Positions 1 to 11,949 are shown, counted from the first letter of the stretch. The stretch is DNA of 64,000 bases from Rhizophagus clarus (GCA_015698045.1 BLAL01000087.1:682001-746000), one strand, 5' to 3'. Notes: generated by a model not told the origin, from the letters alone. Translations and numbers: made by a program.

Positions 1-914
1 TAATTAATTAATTATTTTTTTTTTATCAAACTGTCAAGCTTCTTTTTAAAGGTTTAATTAAACTGTCAAACGGGTTTAACTTTTTTTTTTGGTTCAAAAT
101 TTCAAAAAAATTTTTTGGCGCAAGATTTCAATATATGCATGGATCTTGATGAGAGATTGAATCTGGATGCATGAAAACCCTTAAAAAAATGGCTTTTAGC
201 TTTTTTTTGTGAGGAAAATTTGACACGGACAGCATCAGATCAATCATGTGATACCATCGTCCTTTCCACCTTATTATAATTGTGTCACCAGGGGCGCTTT
301 GTCAACAGAAATTTAGTACGTTGATCGCTTAAAAATCCACAGCTATCCAATTGTAACAAGTGAAACATTAGATAATATATTTGTAATATACTTTGCTACA
401 ATTTATTGTTAATAAATTAATATTGCAATTAATGCATTGTACGATGTCCTACAAGACCAAAATACATTTAGAAAATTTTTGGTTGTTAGCAAAGTATTTT
501 ATCTAATTTTACGAATTTTTAATACTTCAAAAAGAAAATAAATATAAAATTATAAATACAAAACAAAAAAAAAATAATTTTAGCATCTTAAGAAATGATT
601 TAATCAATTGTTGTATACTCGCAGATACGTCACACAAATGTCTTGATTAACTTGTTTCAACTGATATTCGATGTCATTTGCTATTTTTTAAACATTGCTA
701 TTCCAGTTTGCCACTATTTCGAGACTGGTTTTTGTCAAATCTTCATCAAAATATTATCAGAAACTTAACAAAAAATGTCGTCCCAAGATAGATACTAATT
801 TGAAAATATTTGGTGACAAACACGTGACTGCTGGGTCACAAAACACCAGGTTTCTGTAAAGTATAGTGACACTACTGTAATAACATAATGTAATATTGTG
901 TCAATTACTATAAT
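1..914. other. AT-rich intergenic sequence, no gene seen
   Basis: No open frame of useful length and no recognised RNA. It ends where the inverted duplication starts at about 915. Confidence 0.5.
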
Positions 915-959
915 ACAAAATATCACAATTATAACATATCGTATAACTCTGACTTTTTA

Positions 960-1350
960 TGATTAAAGAAAAATAAAATAAAATTGACAGATGACAGTTT
1001 AATTTATTTTATTATGACTCATATGGAAACAGCTGGATTCTTCTTTGATGACTCAATAATTATAATATTGATGATATATATACATACACAAATTTAAATA
1101 TTTTTTGTATTATTGAACTCAATATTCGTAAAAGAGTTTGAGTCTGAGTCATAGTTTCAAATTAAAGTCATAGTTTCAGATAACACATAAGATTGACTGT
1201 CAGTCATTATGATGCAAAATATCACAATTATAACAACAAATAAAATTGCCAAATGACAGTTTAATTCATTTTATTATGACTCATATGGAAACAGCTAGTT
1301 TCTTCTTTGATGACTCAATAATTATAATATTGGTGATATATATATAAGAT
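960..1350. repeat. Tandem duplication, period about 261 bp
   Basis: The run beginning ATTATGACTCATATGGAAAC occurs at about 1011 and again at about 1272, followed both times by a similar stretch of about 80 bp. The inverted arm near 46.4-46.5 kb has one copy, so the duplication happened after the arms separated or was lost there. Confidence 0.75.
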
Positions 1351-1570
1351 GAGTAATAATAAACATATAATAATCATTATTATAGATACATATACTTTAT
1401 GAGTCATTGCAAATTGAATATTTTTTGTATTATTGAACTCAATATTCATAAAAAGAGTCAAATTAGAGTCATAGTTTCAGATCATGCATCATTGTGTTTA
1501 ATTTTCATAATTTTGAGTCATATATTTTTCATAAAATATATAAGATCTCTATTTTTGGTTTTTTTTTCAA

Positions 1571-2465
1571 AAATTTATCAAGCTTTTTTATCAAAGTTAT
1601 CAAAGAAAAAAATAAATAAAATAAAATAAAAATCAAGAATGATACACAATTGTTGATTGAAAGTATTAAAGACAAAAATACGATATAAAGAACTTTGGTA
1701 AGTTTCAGGTGTTTTTATAGCTGATCTTACTTAGTATGCCTTTCCATGTTTGGTCTTAGATCTATATAAATACCCCATCCCCTGCGAATCAAGATTCTGA
1801 GGACAGGGGTAGCATAGCGCCCAGAGATTACTACCAGTAGGAGGGGGGGTTCCTTAACCTTGTTCGAATGATAAGTACGACCACTATGATTTCTGGCCAG
1901 AATTATAGGATCGGCAGAGTACATCATTTGATATGGAAATATCTACTAACACTTTTTTATGTATTCTATTTTTTAGATAACCAAAGGACGCAGATTGATC
2001 TGACTGCGCCTCATGTTTATCAAACTTTTTTATCAAGTTATCAAAGAAAATAATAAATAAAATAAACAAAAATCAAGACTGATACACAATTGTTGATTGA
2101 AAGTATTAAAGACAAAAATACGATATAAAGAACTTTGGTAAGTTTCAGGTGTTTTTATAGCTGATCTTACTTAGTATGCCTTTCCATGTTTGGTCTTAGA
2201 TCTATATAAATACCCCATCCCCTGCGAATCGAGATTCTGAGGACAGGGGTAGCATAGCGCCCAGAGATTACTACCAGTAGGAGGGGGGTTCCTTAACCTT
2301 GTTCGAATGATAAGTACGACCACTATGATTCTTGGCCAGGATTATAGGATCGGCAGAGTACATCGTTTGATATGGAAATATCTACTAACACTTTTTTAGT
2401 ATTCTATTTTTTAGATAACCAGCTATAAAAAAAGGACGCAGATTAATCTGACTGCGCCTCATTCT
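1571..2465 (+). repeat. Two tandem copies of a 440-bp unit (SINE-like or solo-LTR-like)
   Basis: AATCAAGA/CTGATACAC starts at 1631 and again at 2071, giving a period of 440 bp, and the copies are nearly identical. A third copy lies inverted at 45713-46200 and has about 40 extra bases in its middle. Each unit has a TATA-like CTATATAAATA, then a GC-richer block with a polymerase III box-A-like TAGCATAGCGC and, about 50 bases on, a box-B-like TGTTCGAAT. Near the end is a small hairpin (GGACGCAG pairing with CTGCGCC). These marks fit a tRNA-derived SINE. The TATA-like box would also fit a solo LTR. The cloverleaf does not fold, so it is not a tRNA gene. Confidence 0.6.
1759..1871 (+). promoter_or_regulatory. 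Candidate TATA box plus pol III A/B-box pair
   Basis: TATATAAATA near 1761, box-A-like TAGCATAGCGC at 1810-1820, box-B-like GTTCGAAT at 1862-1869. Spacing of about 52 bases is slightly longer than in a tRNA. The same set is repeated 440 bp downstream. Inferred from motif match only. Confidence 0.3.
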
Positions 2466-2499
2466 CAAAACGTCAGAAGTACCTTTCACTAAAAACAAA

Positions 2500-3713
2500 G
2501 TCAAGCCTGAAGATTTTTTTGAGTTCTATAAATTTAATAAATCACTTAATAAAATTTATATTACATTTATAATTTTTAAACTTGTGTATTTAATTATTGT
2601 TCGTTAATGTTTTTAAATTTATAACTGATTCATTACTTAGTCTAAATTTTATGTAAAAATTAAAACCATTTAATAAGATATTATGTATTTTATAATTTTT
2701 TTTAAATTTATTTATAACGAATACATAAAATTTATTTAGTTTAAATTATATGTAAAAAAAGATTTATATATCAAAAACACTAATAATTTATAAAATTTAT
2801 TTAGTTTAAATTATATGTAAAAAGATTTATATATCACTTAATAAAATTTACATTATATTTTATATTTTTTTAAGCGAACAGAAAATCATAAAGATTATTT
2901 TTGTATACATTTTCGATATTAATCGTATACAGTAATAGATTCGTGAAGAAGATCCCTTCACACAATTATGTTTCCGAGAATAAAAATTCTGTATGAATTT
3001 TCGAACGAATTGAGAAAATTTATACAGGAGTCAAGATTATAATTAAATAATTATTTAAATATTTATGTTTGGTATTGATACATTGAAGATAAGCAAAATA
3101 AAAAAAAAAAAAAGCGAAAATATTGAAAATGAAAATAAATAAAAATGAGCGAAATATATATTATTATTAAATAAATAATCAAATCCATCAAAATTAAAGA
3201 AAATTAGCTGAATAAAAAAATTATTTGTCAATTCTTAACGTAATGTTTTTATTGGGGGTTTACAATAAACAAGCATATATAATAATTCAGAAAATTTCAG
3301 AAAATCATAATATAATATTTGATATTATATGTTTATTCCAATCAGATTTTAAGAAATAGAGGGGACGAGTACGTTAAACAAACAATTAAATTGGAGCGGT
3401 CACTTCTACATTTGAAAATTACGCATATTAGTTTATTCCTATAATTCCTAAAATTCATACAAGGATTAAATCCTAAATAACACCTATTTATATATACTCA
3501 ACGTTGTCCAATATATTATATATAATAAACAAAATTTGCATGTAAAATTAAAATACCATATACTAAATTGCGCCACAGCACTATTCCTAAATTATCCTCA
3601 ACTATTCTAATCTTGCATAAAAGGATCAACATTTATCCGCAACTACATGTGATAGTACATCTAAAAGAATTTGTGCCACTGTCACATTTATAAAATTGTG
3701 TTAAAACTCCAGA
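2500..3713. other. AT-rich spacer before the BTB-TLDc pseudogene
   Basis: Mostly part of the duplicated arm. The last 100 bases (about 3615-3710) resemble the upstream regions of the BTB-TLDc copies at 22547 and 49914: AAAGGATCA, a TGTGAT-GTACA run, and TGTCAC-TTTATAAAATTGTGTTA. They are probably the remains of the gene's promoter and leader. The first coding exon that should follow is missing. Confidence 0.5.
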
Positions 3714-4795
3714 TTTATTTATTGATTTGGATCAACTAGATGGTCCTGATATTTTAAGGCTTTCGATAGCAGTAAATGAAATTGATATTCAAATATTAAC
3801 TAATTATATTCAAGAATATTTGATTATAAATAGAGATAATTACGTGCAGGAAAACTCTATTGAAATTCTTGGAAGAGATTTATCAAGGTAATGCTTTTAC
3901 AAGTTTGCTGGATATTTGCATCGAAAAAATATGTGAGATTATTAAATTCAAACCACTTTACTAGTTTGCAAGCACCTTTATTGGATTTACTTTTCAAAGG
4001 GACGATTTTATCGCCAGATGAAATTGATATCTGGGAAAGTTTGATTAAGTGGTGTTTGACTCAAAATCGGAACATTTCATAAGATCCTACACAATGAGAT
4101 AGTGATGAAACCACAATAATGGAAAGAACTATTGATAGATTTATCCCGCTTATAAGATTTTGTCATATTTCTCCAAAACTTTTGCTACTACTAGAGTATA
4201 TCCATACAGAGAAATAATACCAAGTGGCATAGCTAATAATATGTTCCAATTCCACATGACTCGAAAGTCGAAATCATCGACTAATTAACAATACAAGACC
4301 TCCTAGACAATCAAGATGTAATATTGATTCTGTTATAATTAATCAAAATCACATTGTAGTTTTGTAAATTGGATTCATAGGAGAAATACACGTAGATAGG
4401 TTTAATTTTTTATATAGAACCAGCAGGGATGGTAATATAGCTACAGTATTTTATGAAAGGTGTGAAAATAGAAGAGCTACCATTGTTATTGTAGAGTTTC
4501 AAATTCAGAACAAATAGTTCAAGGATATATTCTTATTTGCAGATAAAGATAATCTTGATAGTGCAAGAGTTGGTTATAGTTATGGTGATTAATATTCTAT
4601 AGGTATTAATTATGGTGGACTTCATGGTCCAATATTCGGTAACGGTTTTGATTTAAATCTTTATGATGGTACTTAGGATAAGAACTTGACCTGTCATTAT
4701 ACTAACAGCAATATTTATTGCGGTTATCAGAAGATAATTAGATTAGCGTTTAATATTCCATTTATGGAATTTTTTTTAAAGAAATTAATTATTCT
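3714..4795 (+). pseudogene. BTB/BACK-TLDc pseudogene, first exon lost
   Basis: The copy begins at the exon-2 position (TTTATTTATTG...), so the BTB exon has been deleted. Translation then follows the family for about 50 residues (LDGPDILRL, IQEYLI, ENSIEIL) before frameshifts near 3880. Pieces of the BACK region follow (LLDLLF, DEIDIWESLIKWC) and then TLDc remains (YRTSRDGN near 4415, then a run matching the intact genes' KCDNKGATIVIV near 4460). Several stops and indels rule out a protein. In intact relatives the BTB part recruits partners, often a cullin-3 ligase, and TLDc is a domain linked to oxidative-stress resistance. The target site used by hAT-C in the 22.5 kb copy is present here uninterrupted near 4351-4365. 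Confidence 0.85.
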
Positions 4796-4912
4796 TTACT
4801 AGCCGTTAAACCTGTTGCTCCGCAACGTCACATAAACATATACATGATGTTATCGGTACGACGGTTAAGTCTAAAGTCTATAAACGTGATTTTTTATGCA
4901 GTTTACTCTATG

Positions 4913-5583
4913 AAGTGCTCTGTATGAGCCGGCTCAAGCCGAGCTGCAGTCTAGCTTGGCTCAGCTCACTTTAGCTCGAGCTGGCTCGAGCTTTATTATC
5001 AGAAAAACGTTTTGCAACGTTTTTCATTAAAATGATTAAAAAAAAGTTGCGAAACGTTTTTTTTTAATTAAAATAATGCTGGAAAATGTATCACAACGGT
5101 TTTCATTAAAGCAATTAAAAAAAACGTTGCGAAGCGCTTTTTTTAATTAAATTAATGTTGAAAACGTTTTCGCAACGTATTTCACTAAAACAATTAAAAA
5201 AAACGTTACGAAACGTTTTTTTTTTAATCAAGCTAATGCTGAAAAACGTTTCGCAACGGTTTTCATTAAAGCGATTAAAAAAAACGTTGCGAAACGTTTT
5301 TTTAATTAAATTAATATTAATATTGAAACCCGTTTTCGCAACGGTTTTCATTAAGACAATTAAAAAAAACGTTGCGAAACGTTTTAATTATTAAAAGTAT
5401 GATAGATCGAGCTGGCTTGCGAGGCAGCTCGAACTTTTCGAGCCGAGCCCCATTACCAGCTCGGCTCGGCTCGCCGAGCTCAATAACTGGCTCAAGCTTT
5501 TTCAAGCTGGCTCGCGAGCCATCAAGCCATTTTAAACATGGCTCAGCTTGGCTCAGCTTGAAAAGCTTAGCTGCGGAGCTTTA
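4913..5583. mobile_element. MITE-1: non-autonomous hAT-type element
   Basis: Both sides carry the exact 8-bp repeat ACTCTATG (4905-4912 and 5584-5591), the target duplication length of hAT elements. The ends are weak inverted repeats (AAGTGCTCTG against TAAAGCTCCGCAG read inward). Inside each end is a GC-rich zone made of iterated GAGCC/GGCTC and GCTCG/CGAGC words (4928-5000 and 5405-5580), very unlike the flanking DNA. Between them is an array of AACGTT-GCG-AAACGTT hairpins. No transposase is present, so it must be moved in trans. It sits just downstream of the BTB pseudogene. Confidence 0.75.
4985..5395. repeat. Hairpin satellite with AACGTTGCGAAACGTT core
   Basis: About a dozen imperfect monomers of the form A-run, ACGTT, GCG, AAACGT, T-run, AATTAAA linker. 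Each can fold back on itself. Short open frames across it are by-products of the repeat. Confidence 0.8.
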
Positions 5584-5591
5584 ACTCTATG

Positions 5592-6804
5592 TTAAGGTTT
5601 ATACTACATTTGATATATTTGTTTATTACTATTACTATTTATAACATAGTTCAAAAACATAAAATTTTTATATGGTTTATAATTTATAATTACGGTTCTA
5701 TAAACGCGATTTTATATAAACGTTACAGGTACACAAGTATAAATTCGTAGTCTAAACGTTACGGTAACACAGGAAAACAATTATTATATAGTAGATATTT
5801 GTTTATTTAATTTTCACTTGCCAATATCATAAAATTGTACATGTGATGATAATATGATTTTATTTAAAACAAACCAGAAGAAGTTCACTAAAACTAGCTA
5901 CCAACATTGGTAGCAGCAAACTTAAATTGTGAGTTAAATTCAAAATCACTTCATATTTTTTCTTTGAAAAAAATAAATAAATAAATAAATAAAAAGCAAA
6001 TAGTATTTATTGTATTTATTCAAATTTTTAATTAGTAAACTAAATAATTTTTGGTGCTACGAAATAAGTGTAAAATTTAATTGTTTAAAGCGATAAATTA
6101 TTGAATCATCATATTATTTTGTCGATTATGAAAATTGATGATACTCTGAATTTGCTGTGCCATAAATCTTTGAAGTTTACGGTGTTACAAAATAATTTTT
6201 GAAATAATGAGAATTGAAATTTACCCGTATAATAAAAATTGTAACAGGCAATTACTATGGCACAAAAAAGTTCATTTCTTTTTAATAGCAGATCCAATTT
6301 TATATAAATGAACGTTTCTAAATAGGAAAAAAACATAATACGTTTCACACACTACACAGCATATCAGACACTGCACATGTAACCCCTAATTTTCTTTACT
6401 ATAGTTGACATAATAAATCTTTGGCACAGAATCCTCTTCCAACATATATAAAGTTGAAATCAATCAAAACTTATTTAATTGGTTAACGATTTCGAATTTA
6501 TAATTTTGGCCGAAATTTTCTTAATTCTGGCCAAAATCGTAATTCCAGCCTAAATTTAGTTAAAATTGAAAATTTCAGGCCATAATATAACACTGCATTT
6601 ATACAAAATAATCCTCAAACTAAATATGGGAAATAAAACTTCAAAATAGCCCTAAGTATTTATTAAAAAATTTTTTCAAACACTTTATGTTTTTCAATTA
6701 TAAGTAGTAGTATTTTTTTCATTAAAAGTAAAAAACAAATGCAAAAAACTTCACATTTATTTGTCAAATATAATGAGTAATATTAAAATTTAAATTAAAA
6801 TAAA
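5592..6804. other. Intergenic, no gene; GGCC-word cluster near 6500
   Basis: No supported gene. At about 6505-6590 there are several words of the type TTTTGGCCGAAATT, TTCTGGCCAAAATC and TTTCAGGCCA, ending in CACTG. A related word occurs near 12310. This could be one end of a hAT-like MITE (CAGTG terminus with a subterminal GGCC motif), but I could not find the partner end. Confidence 0.4.
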
Positions 6805-7925
6805 GAATATTTTACATAATTTTTATTTTTATTTTTATGTATGGGTGTCAGTTAGGAACCTAACATGACGCGAATTTAAGTAAATTATTTACATGAAGAA
6901 CAAAAATTTGAACATACATTAAAATACTAAATTGCAAAAAAGAATAATCTACTTAAACCGGTGAACTAAGCAAGGAAAGGTCGACACTAATGTGAAAGTA
7001 CGACATCGAGTTGAAACCCTTCACGGTCAGTTAATCCTAATCATAGTCACTACCTCTCTTACAGCCAATCTAAAGACCAGGTAAGTCGAAGCCCGTATCC
7101 TGCAGATATCCTATGACTAACACCGCCAGCCCCCAAGATAAGTATATCTACACTGCACTGGTCAGTAAGGTCAAAAAACAAAAATTTCTCCAAGTGACTA
7201 TATTCCAGAGTAATATTACTACCTATTAATAATCCCTACAAGCAGGTTGGCCAACTTGGCTGCATCCGGACAAACCATTTAGATCTCCAAGATTAACGAC
7301 CAGCATACCCAATAGAAAAAACTAAAAACTGCAGTAAAAACCCATGATAGTCCAACATGTGCTCAACATAATCTCACCTGATCAAAAACTGATCACCAAG
7401 ATCTGCACCCTCCTTACACAAACACCCAACTCTCTCAAAAAGAAATAATCACCAAGCCACCTATATCGATCAATTTTGGGATACCCCCCTACCCCCCAGA
7501 AAAACTCCAAAAAGTAGGAGGCAAAACAAAAAGACAAGAAAAATACACCAAAAAATAAGAAAAAATCATAACCCTGGAAAACCATCCGCTAAAGCAGGGG
7601 AAAAAACCAGGTAAAGGAGGAAATAACACCAAACAGCACCAGGAACAACACCTTTTTAAAAGAAAGTGAACCTTCTCTACTAAGCACCTTGAAAATTTCT
7701 CTCTTCCAGCTTGAAGTCTTCAACCTCATCTTCAAAGTCGTTAAAAACATTATAACAGCACCGCTGAACCCAATAAAGACAAGTAGCGGACCGCAAGTTG
7801 GTGTGTGAATAATTATTGCATATGTAGGGCAGCTTCTTTACACAATACTCTTCACTTAAGGGTTCTTCCCATATGGCGAAATAAGATTTCCAAAATGCGA
7901 AATAAAAAGAAGGAGAGAGAGTTTT
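6805..7925 (-). mobile_element. Non-autonomous retroelement, copy 1 of 2 in tandem
   Basis: A 1.12 kb unit repeated directly downstream at 7926-9045 with roughly 2% difference. The 17-bp string GAATATTTTACATAATT stands at 6805, 7926 and 9046, that is, before, between and after the units, as target duplications would. Read on the minus strand, the unit starts AAAACTCTCTCTCC and ends in a tail of three ATAAA-type repeats, as a reverse-transcribed insertion does. The LINE at 32196 begins AAACTCTCTCCC and has the same tail, so it is a likely helper family. A 60-80 residue minus-strand frame (around 7382-7585) is present in both copies, but I cannot assign it. Confidence 0.65.
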
Positions 7926-9045
7926 GAATATTTTACATAATTTTTATTTTTATTTTTATGTATGGGTGTCAGTTAGGAACCTAACATGACGCGAATTTAA
8001 GTAAATTATTTACATGAAGAACAAAAATTTGAACATACATTAAAATACTAAATTGCAAAAAAGAATAATCTACTTAAACCGGTGAACTAAGCAAGGAAAG
8101 GTTGACACTAATGTGAAAGTACGACATCGAGTTGAAACCCTTCACAGTCAGTTAATCCTAATCATAGTCACTACCTCTCTTACAGCCAATCCAAAGACCA
8201 GGTAAGTCGAAGCCCGTACCCCACAGATATCCTATGACTAACACCGCCAGCCCCCAAGATAAGTATATCTACCCTGCACTGGTCAGTAAGGTCAAAAAAC
8301 AAAAATTTCTCCAAGTGACTATATTCCAGAGTAATATTACTACCTATTAATAATCCCTACAAGCAGGTTGGCCAACTTGGCTGCATCCAGACAAACCATT
8401 TAGATCTCCAAGATTAATGACCAGCATACCCAATAGAAAAAACTAAAAACTGTAATAAAAACCCATGATAGTCCAACACGTGCTCAACATAATCTCACCT
8501 GATCAAAAACTGATCACCAAGATCTGCACCCTCCTTATACAAACACCCAACTCTCTCAAAAGGAAATAATCACCAAGCCACCTATGTCGATCAATTTTGG
8601 GATACCCCCCTACCCCCCAGAAAAACTCCAAAAAGTAGGAGGCAAAACGAAAAGACAAGAAAATACACCAAAAAATAAGAAAAATCATAACCCTGGAAAA
8701 CCATCTGCTAAAGCAGGGGAAAAAACCAGGTAAAGGAGGAAATAATACCAAACAGCACCAGGAACAACACCTTTAAAAAGAAAGTGAACCTTCTCTACTA
8801 AGCACCTTGAAAATTTCTCTCTTCCAGCTTGAAGTCTTCGACCTCATCTTCAAAGTCGTTAAAAACATAATAACAGCACCGCTGGACCCAATAAAGACAA
8901 GTAGCGGACTGCAAGTTGGTGTGTGAATAATTATTGCATGTGTAGGGCAGCTTCTTTACACAGTACTCTTCACTTAAGGGTTCTTCCCATATGGCGAAAT
9001 AATATTTTCAAAATGCGAAATAAAAAGAAGGAGAGAGAGTTCATT
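7926..9045 (-). mobile_element. Non-autonomous retroelement, copy 2 of 2 in tandem
   Basis: Same unit as 6805-7925. Its 5' end (plus-strand right edge) differs slightly, GTTCATT against GTTTT, before the shared 17-bp repeat at 9046-9062. Either two insertions hit the same target, or one insertion was doubled by unequal crossing over between its target duplications. Confidence 0.65.
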
Positions 9046-9266
9046 GAATATTTTACATAATTAACCCAATAAAAGGATTTTAAGGCGATTTTTTACTGAA
9101 ATTGGTAAATTTTTGTAGATCATTTTACATTTTACCTGGCATTTTGTATAATTTCTCTGAAAATTTTCTAATGTAGATCTATCCTCAATCTGTTAATCAT
9201 CCGCATGTACTGTTGCCGTGGATACAAAAAAAATTTCCTTTTTGGTAAAAAAACGTTCATTTAATC

Positions 9267-9345
9267 CTGAAGTATATTATATATACAGTACAGTACATAT
9301 ACTGTACTGTACTGTACTGTATATAATATACTGTATATATACAAG
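9267..9345. repeat. Long AT/GTAC palindrome
   Basis: A stretch of TATATA, ACAGTACAGTAC, then GTACTGTACTGT and TATATAATATA can pair with itself over most of its length. A weaker version of the same palindromic block is at about 14535-14600 and, inverted, at about 31890-31960, so it is a fixed part of the X-element header. Confidence 0.6.
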
Positions 9346-9729
9346 TATGAGTATAAAACAATGAAAATATTGTTTGAAAATATTGTTTGACTATTTCTTT
9401 AGACCATTTTTCTGCAAAAACTCTTCCTGTGCTAGCAAAAATGGTTGTCTTGCTTGCAAATCACAAAATAATTGTATATTTTTAACTTTTTGTTGATCCA
9501 AAATTGAATAAAAAATTTCTTTCGTGTCTTTGATTATCATTTAAAATTCTTTTATATTTCAAAAAAAAAATAAAAAATAAAATAAAATATAATAAGCTTT
9601 TTAAATTTTATTTAACTTGCTTATTATTAATTTATTTATTGATAAATAATATTAATTAAATGTTCAAAATAATGTTTTTTAGAAAAAAAAATTTTATATA
9701 ATTTCTTTTTGTATTATACATTCAAAAAA

Positions 9730-11945
9730 AAAACGCTAAATTTTAAAATTATACGCTTGAAAAAAACGATTTTTTAATTAAATACTTAATAATTAAATGC
9801 TTAAAAAGTACGTTTTTTATAATCAAACTCAAAAAAAATGCATTTTTTTTAATCAAACGCATAAAAAAATGTGTTTTTTTTAATCACACATAAAAAAAAT
9901 GAGGTTTTTTAATCAAATTCATAAAAAAAAATGCGTTTTTTTTAATCAAATTCATAAAAAAAAATGCGTTTTTTTTAATCAAATTCATAAAAAAAAATGC
10001 GTTTTTTTTAATCAAATTCATAAAAAAAAATGCGTTTTTTTTAATCACACTCATAAAAAAAATGCGTTTTTTTTAATCACACTCATAAAAAAAATGCGTT
10101 TTTTTTAATCACACTCATAAAAAAAATGCGTTTTTTTTAATCACACTCATAAAAAAAATGCGTTTTTTTTAATCACACTCATAAAAAAAATGCGTTTTTT
10201 TTAATCACACTCATAAAAAAAATGCGTTTTTTTTAATCAAATACATAAAAAAAATGCGTTTTTTTTAATCAAATACATAAAAAAAATGCGTTTTTTTTAA
10301 TCAAATACATAAAAAAATGCATTTTTTTTAATCAAATACATAAAAAAATGCATTTTTTTTAATCAAATACATAAAAAAATGCATTTTTTTTAATCAAATA
10401 CATAAAAAAATGCATTTTTTTTAATCAAACGCATAAAAAAATGCATTTTTTTAATCAAATACATAAAAAAATGCATTTTTTTTAATCAAACGCATAAAAA
10501 AATGCATTTTTTTAATCAAATTCATAAAAAAAAATGCGTTTTTTTAATTAAACGCATAAAAAAATGCATTTTTTTTAATTAAACGCATAAAAAAATGCAT
10601 TTTTTTTAATTAAACGCATAAAAAAATGCATTTTTTTTAATTAAACGCATAAAAAAATGCATTTTTTTTAATTAAACGCATAAAAAAATGCATTTTTTTT
10701 AATTAAACGCATAAAAAAATGCATTTTTTTTAATCAAACGCTTAAAAAATGCGTTTATTTTAAGTCAAACGCATAAAAAAATGCGTTTATTTTAAGTCAA
10801 ACGCATAAAAAAATGCGTTTTTTTAAATCAAACGGTTAAAGTATGAGTTTTTTTAACCAAATTCATAAAAAAAATGCGCTTTTTTAATCAAATTCATACA
10901 TAAAAAAATGCATTTTTTTTAATCAAATTCATAAAAAAAAATGCGTTTTTTTAATTAAACGCATAAAAAAAATGCATTTTTTAATCAAACGCATAAAAAA
11001 ATGCGTTTATTTTAAGTCAAACGCATAAAAAAATGCGTTTTTTTAAATCAAACGGTTAAAGTATGCATTTTTTTAAAACAAACAGTTAAAGTATGCGTTT
11101 TTTTAACCAAATGCTTAAAAAACTGCGTTTTTTTGGTCAAACTCAAAAAAAATTCATTTTTTTTGGTCAAACGCATAAAAAAATGCGTTTTTTTTGGTCA
11201 AACGCATAAAAAAATGCGTTTTTTTAGTCAAACACATAAAAAAATGCGTTTTTTTTAGTTAAACACAAAAAATTTTTTATTAATCACACTTAAAAAACGC
11301 ATTTTTTAATCAAACGCTTAAAGAAAAGCGTTTTTTTTAAATATTTTTTTTAAATTAAACCTTAAAAAAAAAAATTATCGAGTGCTTTTTTTTAAAATTA
11401 AATGCACAAAAAAAATTTATTGAGTGTTTTTTTTTTAAATTATACATTTAAAAAAAAAATGCTAAATTTTTTAAAATTAAACCACTTATAAAGTGTTGTT
11501 AATGTTATTTTTTTAAATTAAACGCTTAAAAAAGCGCTTTTGATAATTTTTTTTAATTAAACGGTAAAAGAATGCGCTTTTTTTAATCAAATGCTTAAAA
11601 AAATGCATTTTTTTTTTTAAATCAAACGCTTAAAAAAATGCATTTTTTTTTAATTTAAACGCTTGAAAAATGCGTTTTTTTTTAATTTAAACGCTTGAAA
11701 AATGCGTTTTTTTTTAATTAAAATGCTTAAAAAAATGCATCTTTTAATTAAACGCTTAAAAAAAATGTGTTTTTTTTTAATCAAACGCTTAGAAAATATG
11801 TTTTTTAAATTAAACGCTAAAAAATAAGTTTTTTTAATCGAGAGCTTAAAATATGTTTTTTTTTAATTTGAAAGCTTAAAGGAAAGCGTTTTTTTAATTA
11901 AATGCTTAAAAAAAGCATTGTTTTAATTAAACTCAAAAAAATGCA
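9730..11945. repeat. 2.2 kb satellite of ~32-bp hairpin monomers
   Basis: Monomers follow the plan A-run, ATGCGT or ATGCAT core, T-run, AATCAAA-type linker. The linker changes in blocks: CAAATTCAT (about 9910-10030), CACACTCAT (10040-10220), CAAATACAT (10225-10420), CAAACGCAT then TTAAACGCAT (10430-10730), then mixed forms. Blocks of like monomers show local amplification. ACGCAT in the linker can pair with ATGCGT in the core, so each unit is self-complementary. The 69-residue repetitive open frame here is not a gene. Confidence 0.9.
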
Positions 11946-11949
11946 ACAA

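Larger units (their letters stand above)
915..3500 (+). repeat. Left arm of a long inverted duplication
   Basis: This block recurs in reverse complement at 44938-46575. Shared landmarks include the sequence around 1010-1090 (opposite about 46420-46520), the 440-bp unit (opposite 45713-46200) and 3120-3500 (opposite 44938-45330). The left arm is longer because it has two tandem 440-bp units where the right arm has one, and it carries an extra duplication near 960-1350. No coding frame is convincing. It lies directly upstream of a BTB-TLDc pseudogene, so it may be duplicated upstream DNA of that gene family rather than a transposon. I saw no target duplication at its edges. Confidence 0.7.

Noticed and set aside
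1803-1880. A tRNA gene
   Set aside because: Box-like words are present but acceptor and T stems do not pair, and the spacing is off.
4856-5760. The similar TATAAACG(T/C)GATTTT words at 4880 and 5700 as target duplications of MITE-1
   Set aside because: They lie well outside the exact ACTCTATG octamers that sit directly at the element ends.
9899-10108. 69-residue repetitive frame (MRFFNQIHKKK...)
   Set aside because: Pure satellite translation with no start context.
9730-11945. CRISPR-like regular repeats
   Set aside because: There are no unique spacers and no cas genes; linkers are themselves repeats, and the genome is eukaryotic.
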